64,000 nt of DNA from Closterium sp. NIES-65. Taxonomy: Eukaryota > Streptophyta > Zygnematophyceae > Desmidiales > Closteriaceae. A model generated the notes under the pieces. It was not told the DNA's origin. It saw only the letters and a program-made list of their open reading frames with translations, and did no database searches. The position numbers and the translations under genes are program-made. The stretch lies in assembly GCA_948144175.1 (NCBI GenBank), contig CANXME010002538.1:897501-961500 (forward strand), read 5' to 3'. Positions 54,201-64,000 of this stretch are shown here, one piece after another. Position 1 is the first letter of the stretch. Each line of letters begins with the position of its first letter.

Positions 54201-55430
54201 CACCTAGCAGTCCCCTCCCTCCCCCTTTCCCACTCCTGTCTTCCCCTCAATCCCCCTACGACGCATGGGAGCAGGGAGCAACGAGGCAGCGGCACGTGCT
54301 AACCAGGCTAAAGGAGGTGGGGCAAGCAGTGTAGGACTGAAGAAGATTCCCCACACTCCCTCCCCATCCCCCTCCCACTTGAATCCCCCACCAGCATCAA
54401 GGATGTGGGGCAGTTTGTGTGGGGCTGAAGGAGAACAATCCTCTCCCTTCCCTCTCCCATTCCCCTCCCACTGAACCCCTCATTTACAAGGAACGATGTG
54501 GCGCCGGGTGCTAGCGGGGCTGAAGGAGGTGGGGCAGGCGGTGAAAGAAATTTCCCGTCTTCTCTTTTCCACCCAGTCCCCCACTGAAGATTCCTCCTCG
54601 GCCCTCCCTGGCCGCCATGCGCAGGGAGCCATGCGGCGCCGTGTGCTTCCAGAGCTGAAGGGTGTGGGAGAAGTGGTGCGGGGCTGAAGGGTGTGGGAGA
54701 AGTGGTGCGGGGCTGAAGGGTGTGGGAGAAGTGGTGCGGGGTTGAATGTGCCTCTGCCATGTCCCCTCCCCCACCTCCTTTTACTTAACCACCCCATGCA
54801 CAGGAGCAATGAGGCGCCGTGCGATAGCAGGGCTGAAGGAGGTGGGGGCAGGCAATGCAAGGCTGAAGGCTGATTTTTTTTTTAACTCCTCCACCCTCTC
54901 ACTCCCACCACCACCTCTGCCATGCAGTATAAAGATTCAGTAGGGACAAAACGAGGTTCAGTCATCTAGGCTGGAATCAAGACTCGCTACGGTCCCTCTA
55001 CCACCCTCTCACTCCCACTGCCCTCTCATTCCCACTGCCTTCTCCCTCCCACCACCGTCTCTGCCATGCTAGAAATGAAGCCTGGTGGGGCAGAAAGAGA
55101 TCCACCAGCATTGGCCCAATGTGTGCCAGCACATGCGCTGTCAAGGCCGAAAACCAGGCTTCGACACTTGGCAATCGGGATTCCAGGGTTACGGGAAAGG
55201 GGGGATGGGGGTACTGGGGGGCGAGGGGGGGGGGGTAGGGTACTCGTTTCAGGGTAAAACTCGTTATGGGATCCGGGAACCCTTACGCATCAGTGTGACA
55301 TAAATGTAAACCCTGGTTCATCATGATAAAACTATCTCCTAAAAAAATTACCCGGGGCCATTAGTGTGACCCCCAAAAACCACCCTGATTATCAGGGTAT
55401 CAGGGTGATTTACTCTGATAAAACTTCCCT
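54201..55430. other. No gene recognised; GAAGGTGTGGGAG-type repeats
   Basis: Three 30-bp units GAAGGGTGTGGGAGAAGTGG... lie at 54657-54745. Dispersed copies of GCTGAAGGAGGTGGGGCAG-like sequence occur at 54308, 54520 and 54830, each near an AGCAATGAGGCGCCGTG-like block, suggesting an older about 250-300-bp repeat. A short palindrome ACCCTGAT-T-ATCAGGGT lies at 55382-55398. Confidence 0.5.
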
Positions 55431-55435
55431 CAATG

Positions 55436-55726
55436 AGTACAAGTGGGAAACTCTAAACGTATTGTACTCCATAGTAACTACCCCACTACAGCCAAAACAA
55501 ACTGTAGCAGGTATAACATTTGACACACCCCCATAGGCAAATTGGGGGAGAGCAAGGGGTCACAAGACCAGTCAAGAAAGGCAAAATAAGCCCAGGGTGG
55601 ATCACAACGACACCACACTCACTGAGCACAAGCAAACGGCCACAAGGCCAGATCACATAAAGAGGCATATATGTAACACAAACATCACAGTGATCTCCAC
55701 ATAGCAACACAAGCATGCAAGTATAA

Positions 55727-55758
<32 letters not shown>

Positions 55759-57564
55759 GACAGTACAAATAAAGCCTACACCAAGTGAAGAAAAGTGGGC
55801 ACAAGCCCTAGCACAGTGCAGAAACGCGATGATCACCAGACTGAAGTGCCTTGGTGAATATATCAGTAGTGTTGGCCCGAATGGCCACGTAACGCAGACG
55901 AAACTGACCACGCTGCTGCAACTCTCGAGCCAGGAAGTAACGCAGAGCGATGTGCTTTGTTCTGTGCTCCGGTCTGTGCTCCTCACACAAGACAATGACA
56001 GCCTTGTTGTCGACGTACAGCACTGGAAGAGAACGAGGCCGCTCTCCCAAGTCGGTCAGCAGGTAGGTGAGCCAGCGTAACTCCTGTGCAGCCATGGCTG
56101 TGGCGTAGATCTCAGCCTCATAACTGGAGCTGAGAACTGAAGACGAGCGAGAAGAATGCCAAGAAACCGAACCAGAGCCAAGGCTGAAGGTGTAACCCTG
56201 TGACGACCGCTAAGTAGCCTGGTCGTCAACCCAAGCAGCATAAAGGTGCCTAGTGAGGAAAACAGAGCTCCTCCCTCCAAGCACGAGCCCCATGCCTGAT
56301 GTACTGCACAAGTAGCTGAGTACCCTCTTAGCAGCATCCCAGTGCACCTTTCGGTGCCGACTAGAAGCCACGTAGCGAGCCAGAAGGCCAAGAGGGTACG
56401 CAAGGTCAGGACGAGTGCAATTGATCAGGTACATGAGGCAGCGAACTAGCTCTAGGTAAGGACCACTCGGCTCTACGTACTCGTCTGAAGGTGGAGCTGA
56501 GAGCGAGTGACCTGTAGCCAGAGGAGTGGCCAGTGGTGAGGACCAGGTGAAGCCAAAGCGCTGAAGGACCTGCTGCACCATGTGTGACTGAGTCAGTGTG
56601 ATGGTGTGGCGTACTCTGTCCCGGGTGATCTGCAAGCCAAGGTAGCTGCGCAGCTCACCCAGGTCTGTGCACGTGTGTCTCTTCTGTAGCTCCGACTTCA
56701 CCAGGGCGAGAGCCTCAGTGTCACCAGTGGCAAAGACCAAGTCGTCGACGTACACGAGGATGTAGAACGGCGGCACCGAAGAGTCAGTGCGCAGAAACAG
56801 CGACGAGTCAGCAGTAGAAGGCGCGAACCAAAGAGCTGCAAGTGTACTCCTCAGTGTGTCGTGCCACTCGCGTGGCGCCTGGCGGAGACCGTAGACCGGC
56901 CACCGGAGGCTCCACTGGGTACCAGGAGGAAACAACACACTGAAGCCAGGTGGGTGGCGCACCCAAATCTCCTCGTGGAGGCTGCCCTGCAAGAAAGTTG
57001 TGCTGAAGTCAAGAGAGTGAAGCTCGTAGTCACGCTGAACGGCAACGTGCAGTAGCACCCAAAGAGTGGTCATCTTCGGGGTGGGGGAGAAGGTATGGAA
57101 GAAATCTACTCCCTCTCGCTGACTGAAACCTCGAGCAACGTCACGCACCTTGAAGACAGGCGGCGAACCTAGCGGCCGCTTCACCCTGAAAATCCACATG
57201 TCACTGATGATGTTCGCCCAAGGAGGTGGAACCTCGTCGACGTAAGTGCCAGTGGACTTCTAGGATGCCATCTCTAAGTCCATGGCTGACTGCCACTGAG
57301 ACGAGTACTCACCCGCAATCGCCTCAGCGTAACAGCGCGTGGTCGGGATGTCTGGTGCATCCGGGTCTCCCTCAGGTGCAATCAGCATGGACACGAGATG
57401 AGGTACAGTAGCGGCAAAGCACTCAAACTCCTCATCTCTGTCCTCAAGGACGTCCGTGCCAAGAGCACACTCACCCCTGACGGACGGAGGACAGACAGAC
57501 TCAGACTCATCAACAAGACTCGCTGCCTAGTCTAGACGACAGTGAGCAGCAAAGTCGACAAGCT
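55436..57564 (-). mobile_element. Copia-A5: 3' half of a minus-strand copia element
   Basis: From 57564 leftward: the region before RT, RT, RNase H, 3' untranslated region, polypurine tract and a partial LTR starting TGTCAAATG at 55525; LTR homology is lost near 55436. The right end is the copia-A4 LTR, so the missing gag, protease and integrase should lie beyond copia-A4, outside this window. The 5 bp before A4 (57560-57564) are AAGCT. Confidence 0.85.
55760..57564 (-). pseudogene. Copia-A5 RT and RNase H
   Basis: RT has WIFRVKRPLGSPPVFK, LDFSTTFLQGSLHEEIW and an intact YVDDLVFA (56752-56741). RNase H has GYTFSLGSGSVSW, LYVDNKAVIVLC, RTKHIALRYFLARELQQRG and DIFTKALQ. A UAG codon at 56212-56210 replaces a CAG present in other copies, and another stop lies at 57261-57259 (W to UAG in ASWKSTGTYVD). 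It is otherwise nearly continuous. Confidence 0.88.
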
Positions 57565-57696
57565 TGTCAGAACATATAGCTTTTTGCATATTGTGTAGGC
57601 TATAGTGGGGTAGCCCATAAGGGGTACAACCCTATTAGGGTTAGTACTTGTACTCAGTTCATTCATAGTCCATTCATTCTCGTTCTGATTTCCTCA
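57565..57696 (+). repeat. Copia-A4 5' LTR (132 bp)
   Basis: Collinear with the 132-bp LTR of copia-A3, including GGCTATAGTGGGGTA and GGGGTACAACCC blocks. Confidence 0.9.
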
Positions 57697-57774
57697 TCGT
57701 ATCGAGCAGGTTCCCCTGTGGGAACTGTGCCTAGGGCCCACCACTTCGAATTTTTTTTTCCCTGCCCGAAGCGC

Positions 57775-58765
57775 GCTCCGCCCGAGTCGCGCTCTCACCT
57801 CGTCGAGCCGCCCTAGCAGCCCCTACGCCCTAGCGGCCCTACCTCCCTTAGCGGCCCCGCCACTTGTTAGTGCGGCCCCGCCCGCTTTCACGGCCTCGCC
57901 GCCCTACTTCGCGGCCCCGCCGTCCGTTCGTGCGGCCCCGCCTGCATTCGCGGCCGCGCCGCCCTACGTCGCGGCCCCGCCGCCCTACGTCGCGGCCCCG
58001 CCGCCCTACGTCGCGGCCCTGCTGCCCTACGTCGCGGCCCCGCCGCCCTACGTTGCGGCCTCGCCGCCCCTCTCCTGCGGCCCTGCCGCCCTACTTCGCG
58101 GCCCCGTCGCTCTTCTCCTGCGGCCCCGCCGCCCTACTTTGCGGCCCCGCCGCCCTACATTGCGGCCCCGCCGCCCATCTCCTACGGCCCCGCCGCCCTG
58201 CTCCTACGGCCCCGCCGCCCTCTACGTCGCGGCCCCGCCGCCCTACGTCGCAGCCCCGCCCCCCTCCGTCGCGGCCCAGCCGCCCTACTCCTGCGGCCCC
58301 GCCGCCCTACTTCGCGGCCCCGCCGCCCTGATCAGCGGCCCCACCGCCATGCTTCCGCGGCCCCGCTGCCCTACTTCGCGGCCCCGCCGCCCTACTCCAG
58401 CGGCCCCGCCGCCCGACTCCAGCGGCCCCGCCGCCCTGCTACAGCGGCCCCGCCGCCTGTCTGCTGCGACCCCGCCGCCCTTCTGAGAAGCCCCGCCTCT
58501 CTCAACTCCTGCAGCGCCGCCCGAGCCGCTGACCGCCGCGCCGCCCTGCAGTAGCACGCCCGAGCCGCGGACCGCCGCGCCGCCCTGCAGCAGCACGACC
58601 GAGCCGCCCAGCAGCAGAGGAGCCGAGCCGCCCTGCCGCCGAGCCGCACTGCCGCCGAGCCGCCCGGCCGCCCACCAGCCGAGCCGCCGTGCAGACGAGC
58701 TCCCGAGCCGCCCTAGCAGCCGAGCCGCCGAGCCGCCGAGCCGCCCTACAGCCGAGCCGCGCGAG
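57775..58765. repeat. Copia-A4 leader: GCGGCCCCGCCGCCCTAC array
   Basis: About forty units of an 18-bp-type repeat GCGGCCCCGCCGCCCTAC with variants to about 58490, then GCCGAGCCGCC units to 58760. The 18-bp period keeps an Arg/Pro-rich frame open for over 150 codons; it is not a gene. Confidence 0.9.
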
Positions 58766-58844
58766 CAGCCTTGTCCGGTGAGCACAGCTCCTCTGTCACA
58801 GCGTGCCCTTCCCCTACTGCTTGCACTGCTAGTCTACTGTTGTC

Positions 58845-59310
58845 ATGGCTACCCCTAGTGTCCTCGCTTTTGACGCTGAGGGTCGAGCCATTAACTTTGA
58901 GGTCCGGGTCGACGACCTGCAGCTGTTCTTACAGTGCGATAGGGCGGACGGCCTTTCTCTCTTTGACCTCACCTCTGGCGCCTCTCTTGGCCCTGCTGCT
59001 GATGGTGACCCCACTGTTCGCTCTCAGTGGGCCACGCGCGATGCTGCTGCACGTCTTGCTGTGCGTCGCCACCTGCCTACCACTGAGCGCGCGCACTTTA
59101 GTCAGTACAAGAGTGCTCAGACCTTGTAAGACGCTGTAGTTGCGCGCTACTCTTCCCCTGCCTCTGCTGCACTGAGCCGCCTCATGCTACCGTACCTCTT
59201 CCCTGACCTTACTGCCTTTCCCACAGTCGCTAACCTCATTACGCCCCTCCGCACTAGTGACACTTGCTACCGCGCCGCGCTGCCTGCTGAGTTCTGCGCC
59301 AAGAACACGC
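58845..59310 (+). pseudogene. Copia-A4 gag, truncated by an internal deletion
   Basis: MATPSVLAFDAEGRAINF starts at 58845. A UAA at 59127-59129 replaces a Tyr codon (C to A). The core continues to EFCAKN at about 59308 and then jumps directly to TQRQRGGGFGPCTYVLR. Relative to A1 and A3 the C-terminal gag domain, the poly-Gly tail and the UAG are missing; the junction keeps the frame, making a gag-pol fusion. Confidence 0.87.
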
Positions 59311-62300
59311 AGCGTCAACGTGGTGGGGGTTTTGGTCCGTGCACCTACGTCCTTCGCTCCGGCGACCGTGCGCGTGAGCAGTGTGGGGGTGCCCACCCCA
59401 CCCAGCGCTGCTTTGGCCGCCTAACGGACGCTTGGCGTCAACAATTCCCCGAGGCTAGTCAGATCCCCCGCTGGGGAGAGCTGTCTAGGGCAGGCGTAGC
59501 TATCTATGATCTTGACTTTGATGCTATCCTTGCTGCCATGTATGCTATGACTATTAGTGATGAGGGTGACTATTACCGGTGTTTCCCGCCCGACCCGGGG
59601 ATTGGTACTGCTGTGCTAGATGCTTGTGAGGCTGCTGCTCTAGGTGCCAGCGTGTCTGCGCCCTCAGGTACTGGTGAGGCTGCGCTCTCAGGTACCGCGT
59701 CGGCTTCGGCCTCCCCCACCTTCACACTTGACTCAGGGGCTTCTCGCTCCTTCTTTCGAGACCGCACCACACTCACGCCGCTTGGTCGGCCGGTTGCAGT
59801 CTCCCTGGCTGACCCCTCTGGGGGTCCTGTCCTCTCTCACTTCTCCATAGTCCTGCCGTGTCCGGCTGCCCCCTCGGGCACCTTGTCTAGTCTGTACCTC
59901 CCCTCGTTCTCGACGAACTTGGTGAGTGGTGCTGACCTGCAGGATGCGGGGGTTCACCAGTTTACTCCTGTAGGTCAGCGGGTGACCCACTGCTCGGACG
60001 CCCGCACAGGCCGACACCTGGCCACGTTTTCGCGCCGGCCGGGGTCGAGTCTCTACACCCTGACCACTGAGTCTCCTCCTGTCCCTGCGTCTGGCCAAGT
60101 AGCTGCGTTGGGTCAGGTGTTTGCTGCTGCGTCCAGATCTGGTCATGAGTGTGCCCCCTGCTCGTGTCGCCTCGTGTCTCAGGAGACTCTCCTGTGGCAC
60201 CACCGTCTTGGTCACCCCTCCCTGCCTCGTCTTCGGGGCATGGCTTCCCGTGTCCTTGTCTCTGGTCTCCCGCTGTCCCTCCCTCCCCTTCCTTCAGGGC
60301 CTGGTCCTTCCTGTGTCCCCTATGTCGAGGGGCGGCTCCGGGCTGCCCCTCACTCCTCTCAGTTTCCCCAGACAGAGGCTCCGCTGCAGACGCTTCACAT
60401 GGACGTGTGGGGCCCGGCCCGCGTCCGTGGACAGGGTCACGAGCGCTACTTCCTGCTGGTGGTTGACGACTACTCGCGTTGCACCACGGTCTTCCCCTTG
60501 CAAAGCAAGGGTGATGTCACTGAGGTGTTGATCGACTGGATCCGCACAGCTCGTCTCCAGCTTAGGAGGAGCTTCGGCTCGGACTTTCTTGTTCTGCGTC
60601 TGCACTCTGACCGAGGCGGAGAGTTCTCCTCTGGCCTTCTGCGAGCCTACTGTCGTGCGCGAGGCATCCGCCAGACCTTTACGCTTCCGGACTCTCCACA
60701 GCAAAATGGGATTGCTGAGCACCGCATTGGCAGGTCATGGACGTCGCTCGTACGTCCATGATGAATGCGGCTGCCCCCCATTTTCTGTGGCCGTTTGCGG
60801 TTCGGTACGCGGCGCATCAGATCAACCTTCACCCCAGGGTCTCCCGGCCGGAGACCTCCCCAGCTCGGCTGTGGACGGGAAGGTCGGCGATGCGTCTGCG
60901 TTCCGTGTCTGGGGATCTCGGGCGTTTGTCCGCGACTTGTCTGCGGACAAGCTGTCCCCTCGTGTTGCTCCCTGTGTCTTCCTTGGCTTCCCCCCTAACG
61001 CACCAGGGTGGCAGTTCTACCACCCCTCCTCTCGTCGTGTTCTGTCCTCCCAGGACGTCACGTTCGACGAGTCAGTCCCCTTCTACCGCCTCTTCCCCTA
61101 TCGCACTCTTTCCCTCCCCCCGCCACCGCACTTCCTTGTGCCAGGCCCCCCCCTGGTAGACCCCCTTCCCCCTCAGGGTCCTGCCCCTTCAGGTGTGTCC
61201 CAAGTAGACGCAGTCGAGCCGGTCGAGGTTGCTTCTGACTCTGGTACTGCTGTGGGTGCAGAGCCTGGAGGTGCTGCGTCTAGGGGTGCTGCAACTGGGG
61301 GTGTTGCGCGCGTGGGTGCTGAGCCTGGGGGTGCTGAGTCTGGGGGTGCTGCGACTTGGGGTGCTGAGCCTGGGGGTATTGCGACTAGGGGTGCTGAGCC
61401 TGGGGGTGCTAAGCCTGGGGGTGCTATGTCAGGAGCTAGTGAGCCAGGGGGTACTGCGTCTGGAGCTGCTGAGCCTGGAGGTGCGGAGCGTGCGGCCGCT
61501 GGACCTCCCCTTGTGGCGTCTGGCGGTGCTGGGTCCGGAGGTTCTCCGGGTGCTTTATCTCAGCGGGAGCCCCTCTCTCCACAGAAGCTACGCGAGTGGT
61601 TTGCTCGCCGCTGGAGACATACTGCTGGAGTTGGAGCTTCTTCGTCCGCTGAGGGTGCTAGTGCCGCCGGTCCCAGAGCTGCTGGGCCTGCGGCTCCGAC
61701 TGGAGCTGGAGCTGTTGAGGGTGTTGGTGCTTAGACTACTACTCTCCGTCCTGGCGGTGGTCCTGCTGTGGGTGCTGCTGGTGCTGCTGGAGGTCCTGCA
61801 GCTGGAGGTGTTTTTGGCGCTGGTGCTGCCGTTGAAGGTGCTAGTGCTGTCCCTGCTGTGTCTGAAGTTGCCGCGCGGCCCCGCCCGTACTTCGTTCCGC
61901 TCCTGCAGCGGGTTCTTGGTCCTTCTCCTCCTGTAGAATGTCCACCGCCTATCCAGTCACAGTCACAGTTAGAGCCCGCCTCCCCTCTGCCTGCTCCCTC
62001 TCCTTACACTGGTCCTACTGGAGGTCTTGCTGAGCGTCGTGAGCCTGCGTCTCGTCCCGCGTCGCCTATTCGTGCTTCTCGTGCTAGTGGTCGTGGTTCG
62101 CGTCAGCGTCCTTCTCCTGTCCCTGGCACGCACCGGATGTCTTTGCATCCGTCCACTGCTCCTCTGTGTGCCTCTTTGCCTTCTCCTCCTGCGTCCTCTC
62201 TTCCTGCGCTTGCCGACCCGGAGTCGGACTCTCTTCGTGCTGCCAGTCCTACTGTGATGCGTCTCCTTGCTACTGTCGTCACTGACCCCTCTTTTGAGTC

Positions 62301-63966
62301 CACTGCTGCGTCTGCTCTTGTTGCTGAGCTCGTAGACTTTGCTGCGCGCTGTCGTCTAGACTACGCTGCTAGTCTTGTTGCTGAGTCTGCGTCTGTCTGT
62401 CCTCCGTCCGTCGGGGGTGAGTGTGCTCTTTGCACGGACGTCCTTGAGGAAAGGCAGGAGGAGTTCCAGTGTCTGGCTGCTTTTTCACCTCATCTCGCGT
62501 CCGCACTGCTTGCCCCTGGGGGAGACCCGGATGCACTAGACATCCCGACTCCGCGCTGTTACGCGGTGGCCGTAGAGGGTCCCTACTCCTCTCAGTGGCA
62601 GGCAGCTATGGATGCAGAGATGGCTTCCTGGAAGTCCACAGGCACCTACGTTGACGCGGTTCCCCCTCGTGGGGCGAACATCGTCAGTGGCATGTGGATC
62701 TTCAGGGTGAAGCGGCCGCCGGGCTCTCCACCTGTCTTCAAGGCGCGGTACGTTGCTCGTGGCTTCAATCAGCGGCAGGGAGTTGACTACTTTCAGACCT
62801 TCTCTCCCACCCCGAAGATGACCACTCTTCGGGTGCTGCTGCACATAGCCGCTCAGTGCGACTACGAGCTTCACTCTCTTGACTTCAGCACTTCTTTCTT
62901 GCAGGGTAGCCGGCACGAGGAGATCTGGCTGCGCCGTCCACCTGGCTTCACTGGGACTTTCCCTCCTGGCACCCAGTGGAGCCTCTGATGGCCAGTCTAC
63001 GGTCTCCGCCGGGCACCGCGTAAGTGGCACGACACACTGAGGACTACGCTTGCGGCTCTTGGGTTTGCTCCCTCTACTGCTGACCCGTCGTTGTTTCTGC
63101 GCTCCGACACCTCTCTGCCGCCGTTCTACATCCTCGTGTACGTCGACGACTTGGTCTTTGCCACAGCTGACACTGCAGGACTCGCCTACGTGAAGTCTGA
63201 GCTGCTGAAGAGACACACGTGCACAGACCTGGGTGAACTGCGCAGCTACCTTGGCTTGCAGATCTCCTGGGACAGAGCACGCCGCACCATTACCTTGACT
63301 CAGTCACACATGGTGCAGCAAGTCCTTCAGCGCTTCGGCTTAACGTACTCCTCGCCTCAAGCCACTCCTCTGTCTACTCGCCACTCGCTCTCAGCTCTGC
63401 CTTCGAATGAGTCCGTAGAGTTGAGTGGCCCGTACCCAGAGCTTGTTGGCTGCCTCATGTACTTGATGACCTGCACACGACCTGACCTTGCATACCCTGT
63501 TAGCATTCTTGCACGCTATGTTGCTCCTGGGAGACACCGACCAGAGCATATGGCTGCAGCGAAGAGGGTGTTGCGCTACTTGTGCAGTACGTCGGGCATG
63601 GGGCTAGTGCTTGGAGGGCGGAGTCCAGTGGTCCTCACTGGGCACGCGGACGCTCTTTGGGCTGACGACCAGGCTACTCAGCGGTCGTTGCAGGGTTACA
63701 CCTTCAGTCTTGGTTCCGGCTCTGTTTCGTGGCGGGCTACTCGCTCGTCTTCTGTTCTCGGCTCCAGTTGTGAGGCTGAGATCTACGCCGGGGCCATGGC
63801 TGCACAGGAGCTTCGCTTGCTCACCTACCTGCTGACTGACCTTAGAGAGCCGCCTCGTTCTCCTCCAATGCTGTACGTAGACAACAAGGCCATGCTGGCC
63901 TTGTGTCAAGAGCTGCGAGTAGAGCACAGAACGAAGCACATTGCTCTCCGCTACTTTCTTGCTAGC
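59311..63966 (+). pseudogene. Copia-A4 pol, multiply frameshifted
   Basis: C-X13-C-X3-H-X4-C at about 59340-59412, protease TLDSGASRSFF (Asp codon 59730), pre-integrase HHRLGHPS, integrase with Asp 60402, SDRGGEF and Glu 60716. A 2-nt deletion near 60732 and a 1-nt deletion near 60890 shift the frame in integrase. Linker repeats lie at 61225-61560, with UAG 61732 inside them. RT follows, with UGA 62986-62988 replacing an Arg codon in the segment before PVYGLR, and an intact YVDD at 63139-63150. RNase H is read to IALRYFLA and then lost in the LTR. Confidence 0.88.
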
Positions 63967-64000
63967 CCATAAGGGGTACAACCCAATTAGGGTTAGTACT
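63964..64000 (+). repeat. Copia-A4 3' LTR fragment (cut by the window end)
   Basis: GCCCATAAGGGGTACAACCC... corresponds to about positions 47-84 of the 5' LTR; one difference is seen (AATTAGGG against TATTAGGG). Confidence 0.85.

Larger units (their letters stand above)
57565..64000 (+). mobile_element. Copia-A4: copia element running off the window end
   Basis: 132-bp 5' LTR 57565-57696 (TGTCAGAACATATAGC...TTTCCTCA), mutated primer site TCGTATCGAGC at 57697, stem-loop 57710-57725, GC-rich leader, a gag with a large internal deletion, and pol. At about 63964 RNase H jumps into LTR sequence (TAGCCCATAAGGGGTACAACCC), so the end of RNase H, the 3' untranslated region and the first about 46 bp of the 3' LTR are deleted. 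The LTR continues past 64000. Confidence 0.92.

Noticed and set aside
57864..58331. Arg/Pro-rich 155-codon frame in the copia-A4 leader
   Set aside because: It comes from an 18-bp repeat whose period is a multiple of three; the equivalent leaders of other copies do not encode it.

Overview
The window looks like repeat-rich nuclear DNA of a green-lineage (Viridiplantae) eukaryote, most likely a streptophyte alga. This is an inference. It rests on a spliced gene clearly of the chloroplast outer-envelope OEP80 family, plant-type Ty1/copia and chromodomain Ty3/gypsy retrotransposons, primer-binding sites complementary to plant initiator tRNA-Met, TRIM/LARD elements and very high local GC. There is no operon structure and no rRNA or genuine tRNA gene.

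Layout. 1-3240 is a GC-rich minisatellite, followed by a CTG/TG microsatellite and an inverted ACGTAAACG-motif region (about 3480-4160). 4635-8009 (minus) holds six exons of an OEP80 gene: N-terminal region and POTRA repeats, with no beta-barrel exons visible. One exon is partly triplicated and the introns contain minisatellites. From about 8200 to 48430 almost everything is retrotransposon inserted into retrotransposon, resolvable by LTR ends and target-site duplications (TSDs). A minus-strand copia element (copia-D) is split by copia-A1 (TSD GCATG) and copia-A2a (GGGTC); A1's 3' LTR is itself split by a solo LTR (TGTAG). Then comes truncated copia-A2b, then a chromodomain Ty3 element (Ty3-A) split by a 1.3-kb TRIM (TACAG) and by copia-A3 (TGACA). 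A second chromodomain Ty3 element (Ty3-B) follows, split by a solo LTR (CCGAA) and a 4.4-kb coding-poor LARD (ACTCA); inside the LARD lies a complete 375-bp TRIM (CCTAG). 48430-55430 has no recognisable gene and is a patchwork of mini/microsatellites. 55430-57564 is the 3' half of a minus-strand copia (A5), apparently interrupted by plus-strand copia-A4, which runs to the window end.

The copia-A family (A0-A5) shares 117-132-bp LTRs, a stem-loop just after the primer-binding site, a long GC-rich tandem-repeat leader and a gag with a poly-glycine tail. In three copies an in-frame UAG-CAG-CUY sits before an unusual zinc-finger motif and the protease-integrase-RT-RNase H polyprotein. Every copy is defective; seven pol stops checked between copies are all C-to-T or G-to-A transitions.

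The most novel items are: the 375-bp TRIM whose LTR/primer-site junction carries pol III A- and B-box-like sequences and a tRNA-like fold; the conserved UAG at the copia-A gag/pol boundary; the OEP80 exon copies that differ only synonymously; and Ty3-A, which lacks its RT core and has no matching TSD.
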